Of a DNA stretch of 64,000 bases, positions 46,157 through 56,791 are shown piece by piece. Origin of the DNA: Actinomycetes bacterium. Lineage in GTDB: Bacteria > Actinomycetota > Acidimicrobiia > Acidimicrobiales > JAAEMS01. The first letter of the stretch is position 1; each line of letters begins with the position of its first letter. The notes below the pieces were generated by a model. The model did no database searches, was not told the origin of the DNA, and was given only the letters and a program-made list of their open reading frames with translations. The stretch lies in contig JAAEMS010000099.1 in NCBI GenBank assembly GCA_024225275.1, positions 1 to 64,000 of the forward strand. The letters are read 5' to 3'. The position numbers and the translations under genes are program-made.

Positions 46157-47730
46157 TCCTGGTCTGTTGGTTCGTCTGGGTCGGTGCGGTCCTCGGGATT
46201 GATGTGCTCGAGCTCGAGCCTGGCCGTCTCCGGGTAGAGGAACCGCACCATGCCCGTGACCACCAGGGGTCCGATGGCGAAGATGGTGATCGGGACAGCC
46301 AGGGAGCCGGCCCGGTCAGAGATCTGACCGGTGGCGATGACGCCCAGGGCGCTACCCATCACCGCGATGAGGGCGATGACCCCCTTCGAGCTGGCCCGCC
46401 GGCCGGTGGGGAACAGTTCCTCGCCGTAGACGCCCAGGGCCGGAACCGCTGCCGCGCCCACGACTGTGCCCAGCATTGAGAAGGCCCAGAGGGGGATCCC
46501 GCTGGTCCAGTAGATGAGCAGGCTGGCCATCGAGCCCACGAACAGGGCGACGGCACCCACCGAGCGGCGGCCCCGGATGTCGGCCAGCCGTCCGCCGATC
46601 ATGATGCCGATGCCGGCGGGGGTGGCGGTCACGAGCCGGTAGATGGCAATGCGCGAGGCCGAGAACCCCTGCTCGTCCCGGAGGTACTCGTTGAGGAACT
46701 GGCTGGCCGGGGAGGCGAAGATGCTGAACAGGAAGGCGGTCGAGGAGAGCAGGATGAGGCGCCGGTCGGCGGCGAACACCTTGACCTGGTCCATGGTGCT
46801 GGTGGTGGGCTCGGCGGTGCGGGCGACCGCCTTCTCGAAGCGCTGACTCTCGGGTAGATCCTGGATGGCTCGAATCGCCAGGGGCAGGGCGATCAGGGGT
46901 ACGAGGTACACGATGCGCCAGCCGTCGGGTCCCAGGTCGGCCACCGGCAGCACCCACAGCACCATCCCGGCCCCGAGGCCGGCCGACAGGGTGAGCACCG
47001 ACGCCGCCCAGGCCCGGGAGCCGGCGGGGACCTCTTCGGCGGCGACGACTCCCACCACGATGTTCAGGGCTGTGGCCAAGCCGCGTGCCACCGTCTGGCT
47101 GACCCCCAGCCACAGAAGTGAGGGAGCCACGGCCCCCACCGCCGTGATCACGATGCCGACCACAGAGGCCAGGGCGAGGAGGGGCCGGCGACCGCGACGG
47201 TCGGCGGTCACCGACACCCAGAGGGCGATCACCCCACCGATCCGGACGGCCGCCAGTAGGAACCCCTGGGCGCTGTCGGTGGCGTCGAAGCTGTCGGCGG
47301 CGAAGGTCAGGGTCTGGCTGATGACGACGCCCAGGTAGCCGTAGATGATCGACAGGAGGGCGAGGCGGGCCAGGACGCGGGCCGTGCGGGCGTCCATACG
47401 GTCGGGCGGGTGCCACCACGGGGGCCGGACGCCGGGCGGGGCCGGCTTGGCGAGGTGGCGGCGGACCGGCCAGTAGAACAGCCAGCCGGCCAGCGGGATG
47501 GCCAGGCTCATGCGAACCGTCTGGCGGATACGGATCTTGCCATCGTCGGGGCCGCCGGGATCGACGACCGGTTCGTGGTGAACGGTGCGGTGGTAGTGGT
47601 GGAAAGGACCCTCGACCAGGGTGAACTCGCCCTCTGCGGGGGAGGCTTCGAGGACGATGTCGGTGCGGGGAGCGAGCCAGCGTTGGAGGAGGTCGGGCTC
47701 GACCTCCTCGACGGTGGTCAGGGTGGGCAT
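46153..47730 (-). CDS. MFS transporter with N-terminal soluble extension
   Basis: A 525-residue major facilitator with about 12 membrane helices. The loop 2-3 motif is VTADRRGRRPLLALAS, and a matching GGRLADIRGRRSVGA appears in the second half. PESQRFEKAVAR lies in the central loop. The first 110 residues form an extension (MPTLTTVEEVEPDLLQRWL, then a beta-rich stretch and one extra hydrophobic helix), which is unusual. ATG 47730 is used because the frame before it is noise. Substrate unknown. Confidence 0.85.
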   Translation of the reverse strand: MPTLTTVEEVEPDLLQRWLAPRTDIVLEASPAEGEFTLVEGPFHHYHRTVHHEPVVDPGGPDDGKIRIRQTVRMSLAIPLAGWLFYWPVRRHLAKPAPPGVRPPWWHPPDRMDARTARVLARLALLSIIYGYLGVVISQTLTFAADSFDATDSAQGFLLAAVRIGGVIALWVSVTADRRGRRPLLALASVVGIVITAVGAVAPSLLWLGVSQTVARGLATALNIVVGVVAAEEVPAGSRAWAASVLTLSAGLGAGMVLWVLPVADLGPDGWRIVYLVPLIALPLAIRAIQDLPESQRFEKAVARTAEPTTSTMDQVKVFAADRRLILLSSTAFLFSIFASPASQFLNEYLRDEQGFSASRIAIYRLVTATPAGIGIMIGGRLADIRGRRSVGAVALFVGSMASLLIYWTSGIPLWAFSMLGTVVGAAAVPALGVYGEELFPTGRRASSKGVIALIAVMGSALGVIATGQISDRAGSLAVPITIFAIGPLVVTGMVRFLYPETARLELEHINPEDRTDPDEPTDQD

Positions 47731-47741
47731 GGCGCAGGTCG

Positions 47742-47924
47742 TCAGTCGGCGGATTCGACCGGCCCGGCGGCCTCGATCTGGCCGGCCAGACGGTCCTTGG
47801 CCCGCTTGTTCGCCAGCCACAGGAGGCCACCGAACAGGGCGATCGGGCCGACCACCAGCAGGATCTCGTCCCAACCTCCGTTGTGGGCCAACAGCGCGGC
47901 CGGGGAGAGCGTGGTGAAGATCAT
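47742..47924 (-). CDS. Small single-helix membrane protein (60 aa)
   Basis: MIFTTLSPAALLAHNGGWDE is followed by a transmembrane helix (ILLVVGPIALFGGLLWLANK) and a charged tail. It ends 11 nt before the MFS start, so the two are likely co-transcribed and may work together. Family not recognised. Confidence 0.55.
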   Translation of the reverse strand: MIFTTLSPAALLAHNGGWDEILLVVGPIALFGGLLWLANKRAKDRLAGQIEAAGPVESAD

Positions 47925-47986
47925 TGAAACGACGGTATCAGCACCACAACCGCCCACCTGTCGGAACCGGGGGGCCAGAAACTACG

Positions 47987-48304
47987 ATGGAGCGGGTGAG
48001 CGATCCGGCCGGCCCCAACGACAGCTCCGACAGCCTCTCGACCCGCGTTCAGGCCACCCTCGATGTCATCCGGCCGGTCATCCAGGCCGACAACGGCGAC
48101 ATCATGCTGAGGTCGGTGAACGAGGAGTCCGGACTGGTGGAGGTCGAGCTGATGGGGGCCTGTGTCACCTGCCCGGCCTCCAACCAGACCCTGAAGGCCG
48201 GTGTTGAGCGGATCCTGAAGGACCGGGTCGAGGGGGTCACCGAGGTCGTGAACGTCGGCGTGGTGACCGAAGAGGACATCGGCGGCACCGCCGTATCCCT
48301 CTGA
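47987..48304 (+). CDS. Nfu-type Fe-S scaffold (NifU C-terminal domain)
   Basis: A 105-residue NifU C-terminal-domain protein that carries a 4Fe-4S cluster through GACVTCPAS (CxxC), in the context VIRPVIQADNGDIML and TLKAGVERILKDRVEGV. ATG 47987 is used; GTG 47996 is possible. It is divergent from the small membrane protein and just upstream of meaB. Confidence 0.88.
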   Translation: MERVSDPAGPNDSSDSLSTRVQATLDVIRPVIQADNGDIMLRSVNEESGLVEVELMGACVTCPASNQTLKAGVERILKDRVEGVTEVVNVGVVTEEDIGGTAVSL

Positions 48305-48320
48305 ACCGAGGCCGATCAAT

Positions 48321-49277
48321 CTGTCTGTCCGCCTCACCCCTACCGAGCTCGTCGACGCCGCCCGGGCCGGCAACCGCTCGGCCCTCGCCCGCCTCCTGTC
48401 CCTCGTCGAGCGGGGTGGCGACGAAGCCCGCGAGGTCGGCCGCCTAACCCATCCGCTGGCCGGTCACGGCTACACCGTGGGCCTCACCGGTGCTCCCGGT
48501 GCGGGGAAGTCCACCCTGACCGGTGCTCTCGTAGCGGTCATGCGCCAACACGAGCTCGAGGTCGGCGTGCTGGCCATCGACCCCTCATCGCCCTTCTCCG
48601 GTGGCGCCATCCTGGGCGACCGGGTGCGCATGCAGGACCATGCCTTGGACCGCAGCGTCTTCATCCGGTCGATGGCCACCCGTGGCCATCTCGGAGGCCT
48701 GGCCCTGGCCACGCCCGAGGCGGTGCGAGTGCTCGAAGCCTCGGGCCGGGAGTGGGTGCTCATCGAGACGGTCGGCGTTGGTCAGGTCGAGGTCGAAGTG
48801 GCCGGTGCGGCCGACACCACGGTCGTGGTGGTCAACCCCGGCTGGGGTGATGCCGTGCAGGCCAACAAGGCCGGTCTCATGGAGATAGCCGACCTGTTCG
48901 TCATCAACAAGGCTGACCGCCCCGGGGCCGACGACACTCGGCGCGACCTCGATCAGATGCTCGACTTGTCGAGCCTCGGTGACTGGCGACCTCCTGTCGT
49001 GGCCACCTCGGCGGTCACCGGAACTGGTCTCGACGATGTCTGGGCCGCCATTGGTGAGCATCGTTCGTACCTCGAATCGTCGGGCCGCCTCGAGAGCAGG
49101 AGGGCCGATCGGGTATCCGAGGAGCTGGCCCACATCCTGCGGGAACGGCTCGAGGATCGGGCCCGCCACCTGGCCGAGGGCCAGGAGTTCGAGAGCCTCC
49201 GAGCCGAGGTAGTGGCTCGTCGCCTCGACCCCTGGTCAGCCACCGACCAGTTGCTGGCTCCGCTCGATCCCGCCTGA
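48321..49277 (+). CDS. meaB: MeaB/ArgK-type G3E GTPase (methylmalonyl-CoA mutase chaperone)
   Basis: A 318-residue GTPase that loads and protects the B12 cofactor of methylmalonyl-CoA mutase. P-loop GLTGAPGAGKSTLTGAL, GVLAIDPSSPFSGGAILGDRVRM in parts, IETVGVGQVEVEV and FVINKADRPG are diagnostic. The family-typical N-terminus (LVDAARAGNRSALARLLSLVERGG) lies upstream of the first GTG (48477). In that stretch the frame has no ATG, GTG or TTG, so a CTG at 48321, 9 nt after GAGG, is proposed as start. No mutase genes are in the window. Confidence 0.85.
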   Translation: MSVRLTPTELVDAARAGNRSALARLLSLVERGGDEAREVGRLTHPLAGHGYTVGLTGAPGAGKSTLTGALVAVMRQHELEVGVLAIDPSSPFSGGAILGDRVRMQDHALDRSVFIRSMATRGHLGGLALATPEAVRVLEASGREWVLIETVGVGQVEVEVAGAADTTVVVVNPGWGDAVQANKAGLMEIADLFVINKADRPGADDTRRDLDQMLDLSSLGDWRPPVVATSAVTGTGLDDVWAAIGEHRSYLESSGRLESRRADRVSEELAHILRERLEDRARHLAEGQEFESLRAEVVARRLDPWSATDQLLAPLDPA

Positions 49278-49332
49278 GCGTGGCGGGCCTCCAGACTGCA
49301 ACGACTCACCAGCCCGGCCGTTCAGAACCTGA

Positions 49333-49701
49333 TCAGCTGCCCAAGCGGTCGCGGATCTCGGTGAGCAGGTCGATTTCCGACGGGCCCGAGTCTTCTTCGT
49401 CTGCGGGCTTCCGGGCGCTGTTGTAGGCCTTGACCAGCAGGAAGATCACGAAGGCGATGGCCACGAAGGTGATGACGGTGTTGATGAATCTGCCGTAGAA
49501 GATCCTGGCGTCGCCCAGGTCCATCGACAGGCCACCGAAGTCGGGCTGGCCGAACACGGCCGCGACGATCTGCATGATCACATCGTCGACCAACGACTGG
49601 ACGACAGGGGCGAAGGCCAGGGCCATGATCAGGCCGACGGCAACCTCGAACACGCCACCCTTGTCTATGAACTCCCTGAACTCCTTGAGCATATTGTTCA
49701 T
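49333..49701 (-). CDS. mscL: Large-conductance mechanosensitive channel
   Basis: A 122-residue MscL: LKEFREFIDKGGVFEVAVGL, the pore helix with GLIMALAFAPVVQSLVDDVIM, the periplasmic loop, TM2 FINTVITFVAIAFVIFLLVKA, and a C-terminal helix ending LLTEIRDRL. It releases solutes on hypo-osmotic shock. ATG 49701 has AGGAGG 9 nt upstream. Confidence 0.95.
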   Translation of the reverse strand: MNNMLKEFREFIDKGGVFEVAVGLIMALAFAPVVQSLVDDVIMQIVAAVFGQPDFGGLSMDLGDARIFYGRFINTVITFVAIAFVIFLLVKAYNSARKPADEEDSGPSEIDLLTEIRDRLGS

Positions 49702-49808
49702 GTCCGCTTCCCTCCTGGTACCTACGGTACCGCTGCTCAAGAGCGTAGGGCCCCGGACAGTGTTGGTTCCACCATTGTCAGTGATGCTTGTTCGGCCGTT
49801 GGCGCCGC

Positions 49809-49814
49809 TACCTT
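49809..49814 (+). promoter_or_regulatory. -10-like TACCTT before the rhomboid gene
   Basis: TACCTT ends 7 nt before the GTG at 49822; TTGTTC at 49788-49793 is a possible -35. Leaderless arrangement. Confidence 0.45.
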
Positions 49815-49821
49815 CGAATGG

Positions 49822-50709
49822 GTGACCGACTACACCCCTGGAGCCAGCCCTGACGAGGGAGCTCCGACCGATGTTTCGTGCTACCGCCACCCCGACCGGA
49901 CCTCGGGCGTGAGTTGCCAACGGTGCGAGCGGCCGATCTGCCCTGACTGTATGAAGAGCGCCTCGGTGGGCTTCCACTGCCCCGAGTGTGTGAGCTCCCA
50001 CAGCCAGCGGGTGGTCACCCCCAGCGACCTGGCCCGGGCTCCCGTCGTGACCATGGCCCTGATCGCCATCAACGCCCTGGTCTTCGTCGCTGATCGCCTG
50101 GCTGATGCCCAGACCACCCAGAACGGGTCCGGCACGGACCTCACCCTCGAGGGATGGCTCTTCGGCCCTGCCGTGGCCGACGGTGAATGGTGGCGGATCG
50201 TGACCTCGGGGTTCCTGCACTCCGGCCTGATGCATGTGGGTTTCAACCTCTATATGTTGTGGATCCTCGGAAACCAGCTCGAACCGGCAGTGGGTCGGGT
50301 CCGGTTCGGTGGCATCTACGCGGCCTCTCTGGTGGCGGGGTCAGTCGGCGTGCTCTTGCTCGACCCTCGCGTTCCCACCCTCGGGGCCAGTGGGGCCGTG
50401 TTCGGCCTCCTCGGTGCCCTGGTGGCGCTGGCTCACGGGAGGGGGGTGAGTCTCAGCCAGACCGGCCTCGGACCGATCCTGGCCATCAACCTGGTGCTCA
50501 CCTTTGCCTCCTCGCGGATCTCGGTGGGCGGACACCTGGGCGGGCTGGTCGGAGGACTGGTGACCGGCTGGCTGGTGCTGACCCTGACCGATGCGGCCCG
50601 GTCCGGGAAGATCGATCGCAAGCTGGCCAGAGCCGCCTCGATGGCGGCCCCTTGGATTGTCGGGGTCGGCTTGTTCGCCGTGGCCCTGACCCTGGCCCAG
50701 CAGATCTGA
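49822..50709 (+). CDS. Rhomboid intramembrane protease with B-box-like zinc domain
   Basis: A 295-residue protein. Residues about 18-55 hold four Cys pairs/His (CYRHPD, CQRC, CPDC, CPEC) resembling a B-box zinc finger. The rhomboid domain (about 75-290) has six helices: HSGLMHVGFNLYMLWILG with the conserved His/Asn, the catalytic Ser in LGASGAVFGLLGA, and the catalytic His in GGHLGGLVGG. It cleaves membrane proteins within the bilayer; substrate unknown. Confidence 0.9.
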   Translation: MTDYTPGASPDEGAPTDVSCYRHPDRTSGVSCQRCERPICPDCMKSASVGFHCPECVSSHSQRVVTPSDLARAPVVTMALIAINALVFVADRLADAQTTQNGSGTDLTLEGWLFGPAVADGEWWRIVTSGFLHSGLMHVGFNLYMLWILGNQLEPAVGRVRFGGIYAASLVAGSVGVLLLDPRVPTLGASGAVFGLLGALVALAHGRGVSLSQTGLGPILAINLVLTFASSRISVGGHLGGLVGGLVTGWLVLTLTDAARSGKIDRKLARAASMAAPWIVGVGLFAVALTLAQQI

Positions 50710-50713
50710 GTCG

Positions 50714-51448
50714 CTAGGCCCTCCAGGTGGACACGTGGGCTCCGCTGGTGGTGTCGAAGGGGGTGCCCAACCAGTCGGCGCTGCGCGACTCCAGGGTCAG
50801 CCCGGCTCTGGTGGCCATGGCGTCCAGCTGGTCGGGGGTGGCGTAGCGGATCATCCATGGCCGCAGCCGCACCGGTTCACCGTCGGCCAGCTCGATGACC
50901 TGTCCACTCACCGTCTGGTCCACCGGGTCACGGCGGGTGGCCATCAAGACCACCTGGCCGGTGCTCATGCGGGTGGGTGACACCCCCGACAACGGGGCAT
51001 CAGGGACGGGCACGAAACACTCCAGCACGAGGGCCCCACCGGGTTGGAGGGCCCGAGCCGCCCCCTCGATCACCCGGGTCTGGGCCTCCTCGGTGGTCAG
51101 GTTGAAGAAGGTGTTGAAGGCCGCCACCACCACTCGGCACGAGCCGTCCTCGACCCCGAGATCCTCGGCCATGTCGCCAACCGTCACCGGAACCTCGTCC
51201 CCGCCCGGTTTGGTTCGTAGGGCGGCCACCATCGACGATGAGGCGTCGACACCGGTCACCCTCACTCCCGCGTCGATCAGGGGGAGGGCGATGCGGCCAC
51301 TCCCGATGCCGAGCTCGAGCAGGAGACCGTCACCGGCAAGCTCGCAGAGCCGGGCCACGGTGCCTTCGACGTCGCTGATGTCGCGGTACCAGGTGTCATA
51401 GACGTCAGCGAAGTGGTCGCCGTAGGTCTCGGGCTGGTAGTCGTCCAC
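50714..51448 (-). CDS. Class I SAM-dependent methyltransferase
   Basis: A 244-residue methyltransferase. GLLLELGIGSGRIALPL is motif I, VTGVDASSSMVAAL motif post-I, and ALQPGGALVLECFVP motif III. GTG 51448 is preceded by CATTCT with a 6-nt gap on the minus strand. The substrate is unknown. It is convergent with rhomboid and divergent from the cysteine desulfurase gene. Confidence 0.82.
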   Translation of the reverse strand: MDDYQPETYGDHFADVYDTWYRDISDVEGTVARLCELAGDGLLLELGIGSGRIALPLIDAGVRVTGVDASSSMVAALRTKPGGDEVPVTVGDMAEDLGVEDGSCRVVVAAFNTFFNLTTEEAQTRVIEGAARALQPGGALVLECFVPVPDAPLSGVSPTRMSTGQVVLMATRRDPVDQTVSGQVIELADGEPVRLRPWMIRYATPDQLDAMATRAGLTLESRSADWLGTPFDTTSGAHVSTWRA

Positions 51449-51454
51449 CGCCCA

Positions 51455-51460
51455 AGAATG
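51455..51460 (-). promoter_or_regulatory. -10-like CATTCT before the methyltransferase
   Basis: On the minus strand CATTCT ends 6 nt before the GTG at 51448: a leaderless arrangement with one mismatch to TAnnnT. Confidence 0.3.
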
Positions 51461-51478
51461 CCAGGGGGGACTGCTTGG

Positions 51479-51484
51479 TACCCT
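51479..51484 (+). promoter_or_regulatory. -10-like TACCCT before the cysteine desulfurase gene
   Basis: TACCCT ends 7 nt before the ATG at 51492. No ribosome binding site fits in the gap. Confidence 0.45.
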
Positions 51485-51491
51485 TTCCGGG

Positions 51492-52643
51492 ATGAGTGCC
51501 TACCTCGACAATGGGGCCACAACGCCGATGCGGCCCGAGGCCATCGCCGCCATGGAGCCCTATCTGCGTGGCACCTTCGCCAACCCGTCCGGCGCCCACC
51601 GGGCCGCCCGCGACGCCCGGAGGGCCATTGAGGACGCCCGCGACATCATCGCTGAGGTGTTGGGGGCTCAACCGGGCGAGGTCGTGTTCACTGGAGGTGG
51701 TTCCGAGGCCGACAACACCGCCGTATTCGGGGTGGCCCGCCGCCACGGGGGCCGACTTCTGTGCTCCCGGTTCGAACACCATGCGGTCCTGGAACCGGTC
51801 GAGCATCTGGGTGGCGACCTGGTCGACATCACCCCGTCGGGCCTGGTCGACCTCGACCATCTCGACACCCTGCTCGACTCCGATGTGGGGCTGGTCTCGG
51901 TGATGGCGGTGAACAACGAGGTGGGTACGATCCAGCCCCTCCCCGAGGTCGTCGAGCGGGTGCGCCGCCAGGCCCCCGACGCCCTGGTCCACACCGATGC
52001 GGTGCAGGCCCTGTGCTGGCTCGACGTGGCCGAGCTCACCCGCGGGGCCGATCTGGTGGCCATCAGCGGCCACAAGTTCGGCGGACCCAAGGGGTGTGGT
52101 GCTCTGGTGGTTCGCGAAGGGGTCGAGATCGAACCCCTCATCATGGGTGGTGGCCAGGAGCGCGACCGGCGCGGCGGCACCCACAATGTGGCCGGGATCG
52201 TGGCGCTGGCCGAGGCAGCCCGGCTCACCGTGGCCGGTCGGGCCGAGACGGTCAACCGGGTGGGAGCCCTTCGCGACCGCCTGCTCTCGGGCTTGTTCCA
52301 CCACATCCCTGACCTGGTCGAGACCGGTGTGACCGGGGGTGATCGCGGCGCCAAGATCGCCGGCAACGCCCATGTGTGTATCCCCGGCATCGAGACCGAG
52401 GCCCTACTGGTCCTACTCGAACGCCAGGATGTGTTCGCGTCGGCCGCTTCGTCGTGTGCCAGTGGAGCGATGGAGCCGTCCCACGTCTTGGCCGCCATGG
52501 GCGTCGAAAGGCAGCTGGCCTTCGGAAGCCTGCGTCTGACCCTGGGCCCCGAGACCACCGGCGCCGAGATCGACTGTGCTCTCGAAGTCATTCCCGCTGC
52601 GGTGGAGCAGCTGCGAGCGGGTGCGCCGGCGGTCGCATCCTGA
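51492..52643 (+). CDS. iscS: Cysteine desulfurase (IscS/NifS type)
   Basis: A 383-residue PLP enzyme that takes sulfur from cysteine. AYLDNGATTPMRPEA, GSEADNTAVFG, VMAVNNEVGTIQ and SGHKFGGPKGCG, with the PLP Lys, are present. The sulfur-carrying Cys lies in SAASSCASGAMEPSHVLAAMG. It ends 2 nt before mnmA, so it probably feeds sulfur to tRNA thiolation. Confidence 0.93.
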   Translation: MSAYLDNGATTPMRPEAIAAMEPYLRGTFANPSGAHRAARDARRAIEDARDIIAEVLGAQPGEVVFTGGGSEADNTAVFGVARRHGGRLLCSRFEHHAVLEPVEHLGGDLVDITPSGLVDLDHLDTLLDSDVGLVSVMAVNNEVGTIQPLPEVVERVRRQAPDALVHTDAVQALCWLDVAELTRGADLVAISGHKFGGPKGCGALVVREGVEIEPLIMGGGQERDRRGGTHNVAGIVALAEAARLTVAGRAETVNRVGALRDRLLSGLFHHIPDLVETGVTGGDRGAKIAGNAHVCIPGIETEALLVLLERQDVFASAASSCASGAMEPSHVLAAMGVERQLAFGSLRLTLGPETTGAEIDCALEVIPAAVEQLRAGAPAVAS

Positions 52644-52645
52644 CC

Positions 52646-53683
52646 GTGCCCTCCAGCCGCGGGCCCGTGCTCGTCGCCATGTCGGGCGGTGTCGATTCGT
52701 CGGTGGCCGCGGCGCGCCTCATCGGGGAAGGCCGCGAGGTCGTGGGTGTCACCATGAAGCTGTGGGGTGGCGACTCCGACTCCGGGTGCTGTTCGGTGGC
52801 CGACGTCGATGATGCTCGCCGGGCCGCCGATCGGCTCGGGATCGAGCACCATGTCTTCAACTTCGGCGACGATTTCGATGCCTTCGTGGTCGAGCCCTAT
52901 GTCGAGGCCCATCGGCGGGGCATCACTCCCAACCCCTGCGTCGAGTGCAACCGCCACCTGAAGTTCGACCGTCTCCTCGATCGGGCCCGGGCTCTGGGTT
53001 TCGAGACGGTGGCCACCGGACACCACGCCCGGATCGTCGAGCACGACGGTCGGCGCTGGATCGGCCGGGGCGGCGATCCGACCAAGGACCAGTCGTACGT
53101 GTTGCACATGCTCGATCAGGGGCAGCTGGCCGGCATCGAGCTGCCCATCGGTCACCTCACCAAGGACATGGTCCGCCAGGAGGCCCGGCGACTCGACCTG
53201 CCCACCGCCGACAAGCCCGACAGCCAGGACGTGTGCTTCATCACCTCGGTGGCCGGCCGCGAGACCTTCCTGGGTAGTCGCATCCCCCTGCGGGCAGGAG
53301 TGGCCGTCGATCGGGATGGGAACGCGGTGGGTGAAGTGCCGGCCATCGAGATGGTCACGATCGGTCAGCGCAAGGGCCTGGGAGTCAGTGGTGTCGATGG
53401 GCCCCGCTACGCGGTGGCGGTCGACGTCGACGGGGGCATTGTCACCGTGGGCCGGGCCGCCGATCTGTTGTGCGATGAGCTGGCGCTGGGCCCCATGAGC
53501 TGGGCCGACACCGAGTTCGAGGGGGACGTCATGGTCCAGGTGTCGGCCCACGGGACCCCTCGGGCCGCTACCTACGGCAATGGTGTGGTGGGGTGGCACC
53601 AGCCGGAACGGCGGGTCGCCGCGGGCCAGAGTGTGGTTCTCTACACCGATGACCGTGTGTTGGGGGGCGGCCCGGCGGCCTGA
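52646..53683 (+). CDS. mnmA: tRNA 2-thiouridylase
   Basis: A 345-residue enzyme making s2U34 in tRNAs for Lys, Glu and Gln. The PP-loop AMSGGVDSSVAA activates the tRNA with ATP. The two catalytic Cys lie in NPCVECNRHLKF and KPDSQDVCFI. The C-terminal tRNA-binding beta domain is present (GQRKGLGVSG). The GTG start is 2 nt after the desulfurase stop. Confidence 0.95.
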   Translation: MPSSRGPVLVAMSGGVDSSVAAARLIGEGREVVGVTMKLWGGDSDSGCCSVADVDDARRAADRLGIEHHVFNFGDDFDAFVVEPYVEAHRRGITPNPCVECNRHLKFDRLLDRARALGFETVATGHHARIVEHDGRRWIGRGGDPTKDQSYVLHMLDQGQLAGIELPIGHLTKDMVRQEARRLDLPTADKPDSQDVCFITSVAGRETFLGSRIPLRAGVAVDRDGNAVGEVPAIEMVTIGQRKGLGVSGVDGPRYAVAVDVDGGIVTVGRAADLLCDELALGPMSWADTEFEGDVMVQVSAHGTPRAATYGNGVVGWHQPERRVAAGQSVVLYTDDRVLGGGPAA

Positions 53684-53690
53684 GGCGGAT

Positions 53691-54593
53691 TCAACCGCGA
53701 ACCACCCGACGGCGGTCGGCCTCGTCGAGGAGGGCCCCCGGCCGGGTCGGGGTGAACAGGAGCGAATCGGTCTCGAGCGGCTCGGGGTCCCGACGGGGGT
53801 GCCGGCGGGTGACCGCGGTGGGCGAGACGAGGTCGAGCTGGAGGACCAGGCCCGGAGCGCTCTGGGTGAGGTCGGTTCCGGCTGTGTCGGCCGGGGCCGC
53901 CCCCAGGGAGCGGACCGTCGTGCGGGGGAACAGGACTGGTTCGACCAGGCTGACAGGGTCGTGGATGACGAACCCGGCGGGCACGAACACCACCCAGCGG
54001 CGGGCCAGGCTGTGCAGGCCCCTGATCGCCAAGGCGGCAGCCGGGAGGCCGATCACCAGCGCCAGACCTCCGAGTACCCAGCTCCGGGCGGCCAAGAGCA
54101 GGGGACCGGCCACCACACCGATGGCGGCCACGGCCCACACCACAGCCATCGGGCCGACCAGCAGGGCGCCGGGCGGCCGCAGGGCCATGCGCCGCTCGTC
54201 ACCGTAGGACGAACCGTTGACGAACAGGTCGCCGACCTGGGGGCTCATGGCCAGGGCGGCAGCCAGGACGGTGACGGTGAGGGCGATCATGGCGGTAGCT
54301 CCGTCGGCATCGGTGATCCAGGCCCACAGGGCCCCTGCCGCGGCGGCGGGGCCCAGAACTCGGATGGCAGTCAGGGTTTCGGTGCGAGGAACAAGGGTGG
54401 CGGTGAGACCCAGCAGCCAACCACCCCACAGGATGACCGCCGCGGTCAACCGGACCGCCGAACTGCGCCCGTCGAGGGCGTCGGCGAAGGCGGGGCCGGC
54501 TACCACCGGCACCACCAGCCAAACGGCACGCAGAGCCCAGGCCCCGGTGACCATCTCGATTGCCTGGCTGGAGAAGCTCGTCGTTTCGGACAT
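53691..54593 (-). CDS. Hypothetical multi-pass membrane protein
   Basis: A 300-residue protein with about seven hydrophobic segments up to residue 200 (LRAVWLVVPVVAGPAFADAL; AAVILWGGWLLGLTATL; LLVGPMAVVWAVAAIGVVAG in parts). A soluble C-terminal domain of about 100 residues contains RRWVVFVPAGFVIHDPVSLVEPVLFPR. ATG 54593 is chosen with GGAAGG upstream. Family not recognised. It is convergent with mnmA. Confidence 0.65.
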   Translation of the reverse strand: MSETTSFSSQAIEMVTGAWALRAVWLVVPVVAGPAFADALDGRSSAVRLTAAVILWGGWLLGLTATLVPRTETLTAIRVLGPAAAAGALWAWITDADGATAMIALTVTVLAAALAMSPQVGDLFVNGSSYGDERRMALRPPGALLVGPMAVVWAVAAIGVVAGPLLLAARSWVLGGLALVIGLPAAALAIRGLHSLARRWVVFVPAGFVIHDPVSLVEPVLFPRTTVRSLGAAPADTAGTDLTQSAPGLVLQLDLVSPTAVTRRHPRRDPEPLETDSLLFTPTRPGALLDEADRRRVVRG

Positions 54594-54673
54594 CGCCTTC
54601 CAGCCTGACCGTTCGACGCCCACCGAACCAAACCACGGACCCTCCGGGGCGGCCGGGCGGGTGGTGGCACCGG

Positions 54674-56788
<2,115 letters not shown>

Positions 56789-56791
56789 GTC

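Noticed and set aside
49717-49731. GGTACC-TAC-GGTACC inverted repeat upstream of mscL
   Set aside because: Only 6 bp per arm; too short to claim a function, though it lies just before the ribosome binding site.
51668-53599. 643-codon minus-strand frame across the cysteine desulfurase and mnmA
   Set aside because: Shadow of two clearly identified genes; no motif or plausible start.
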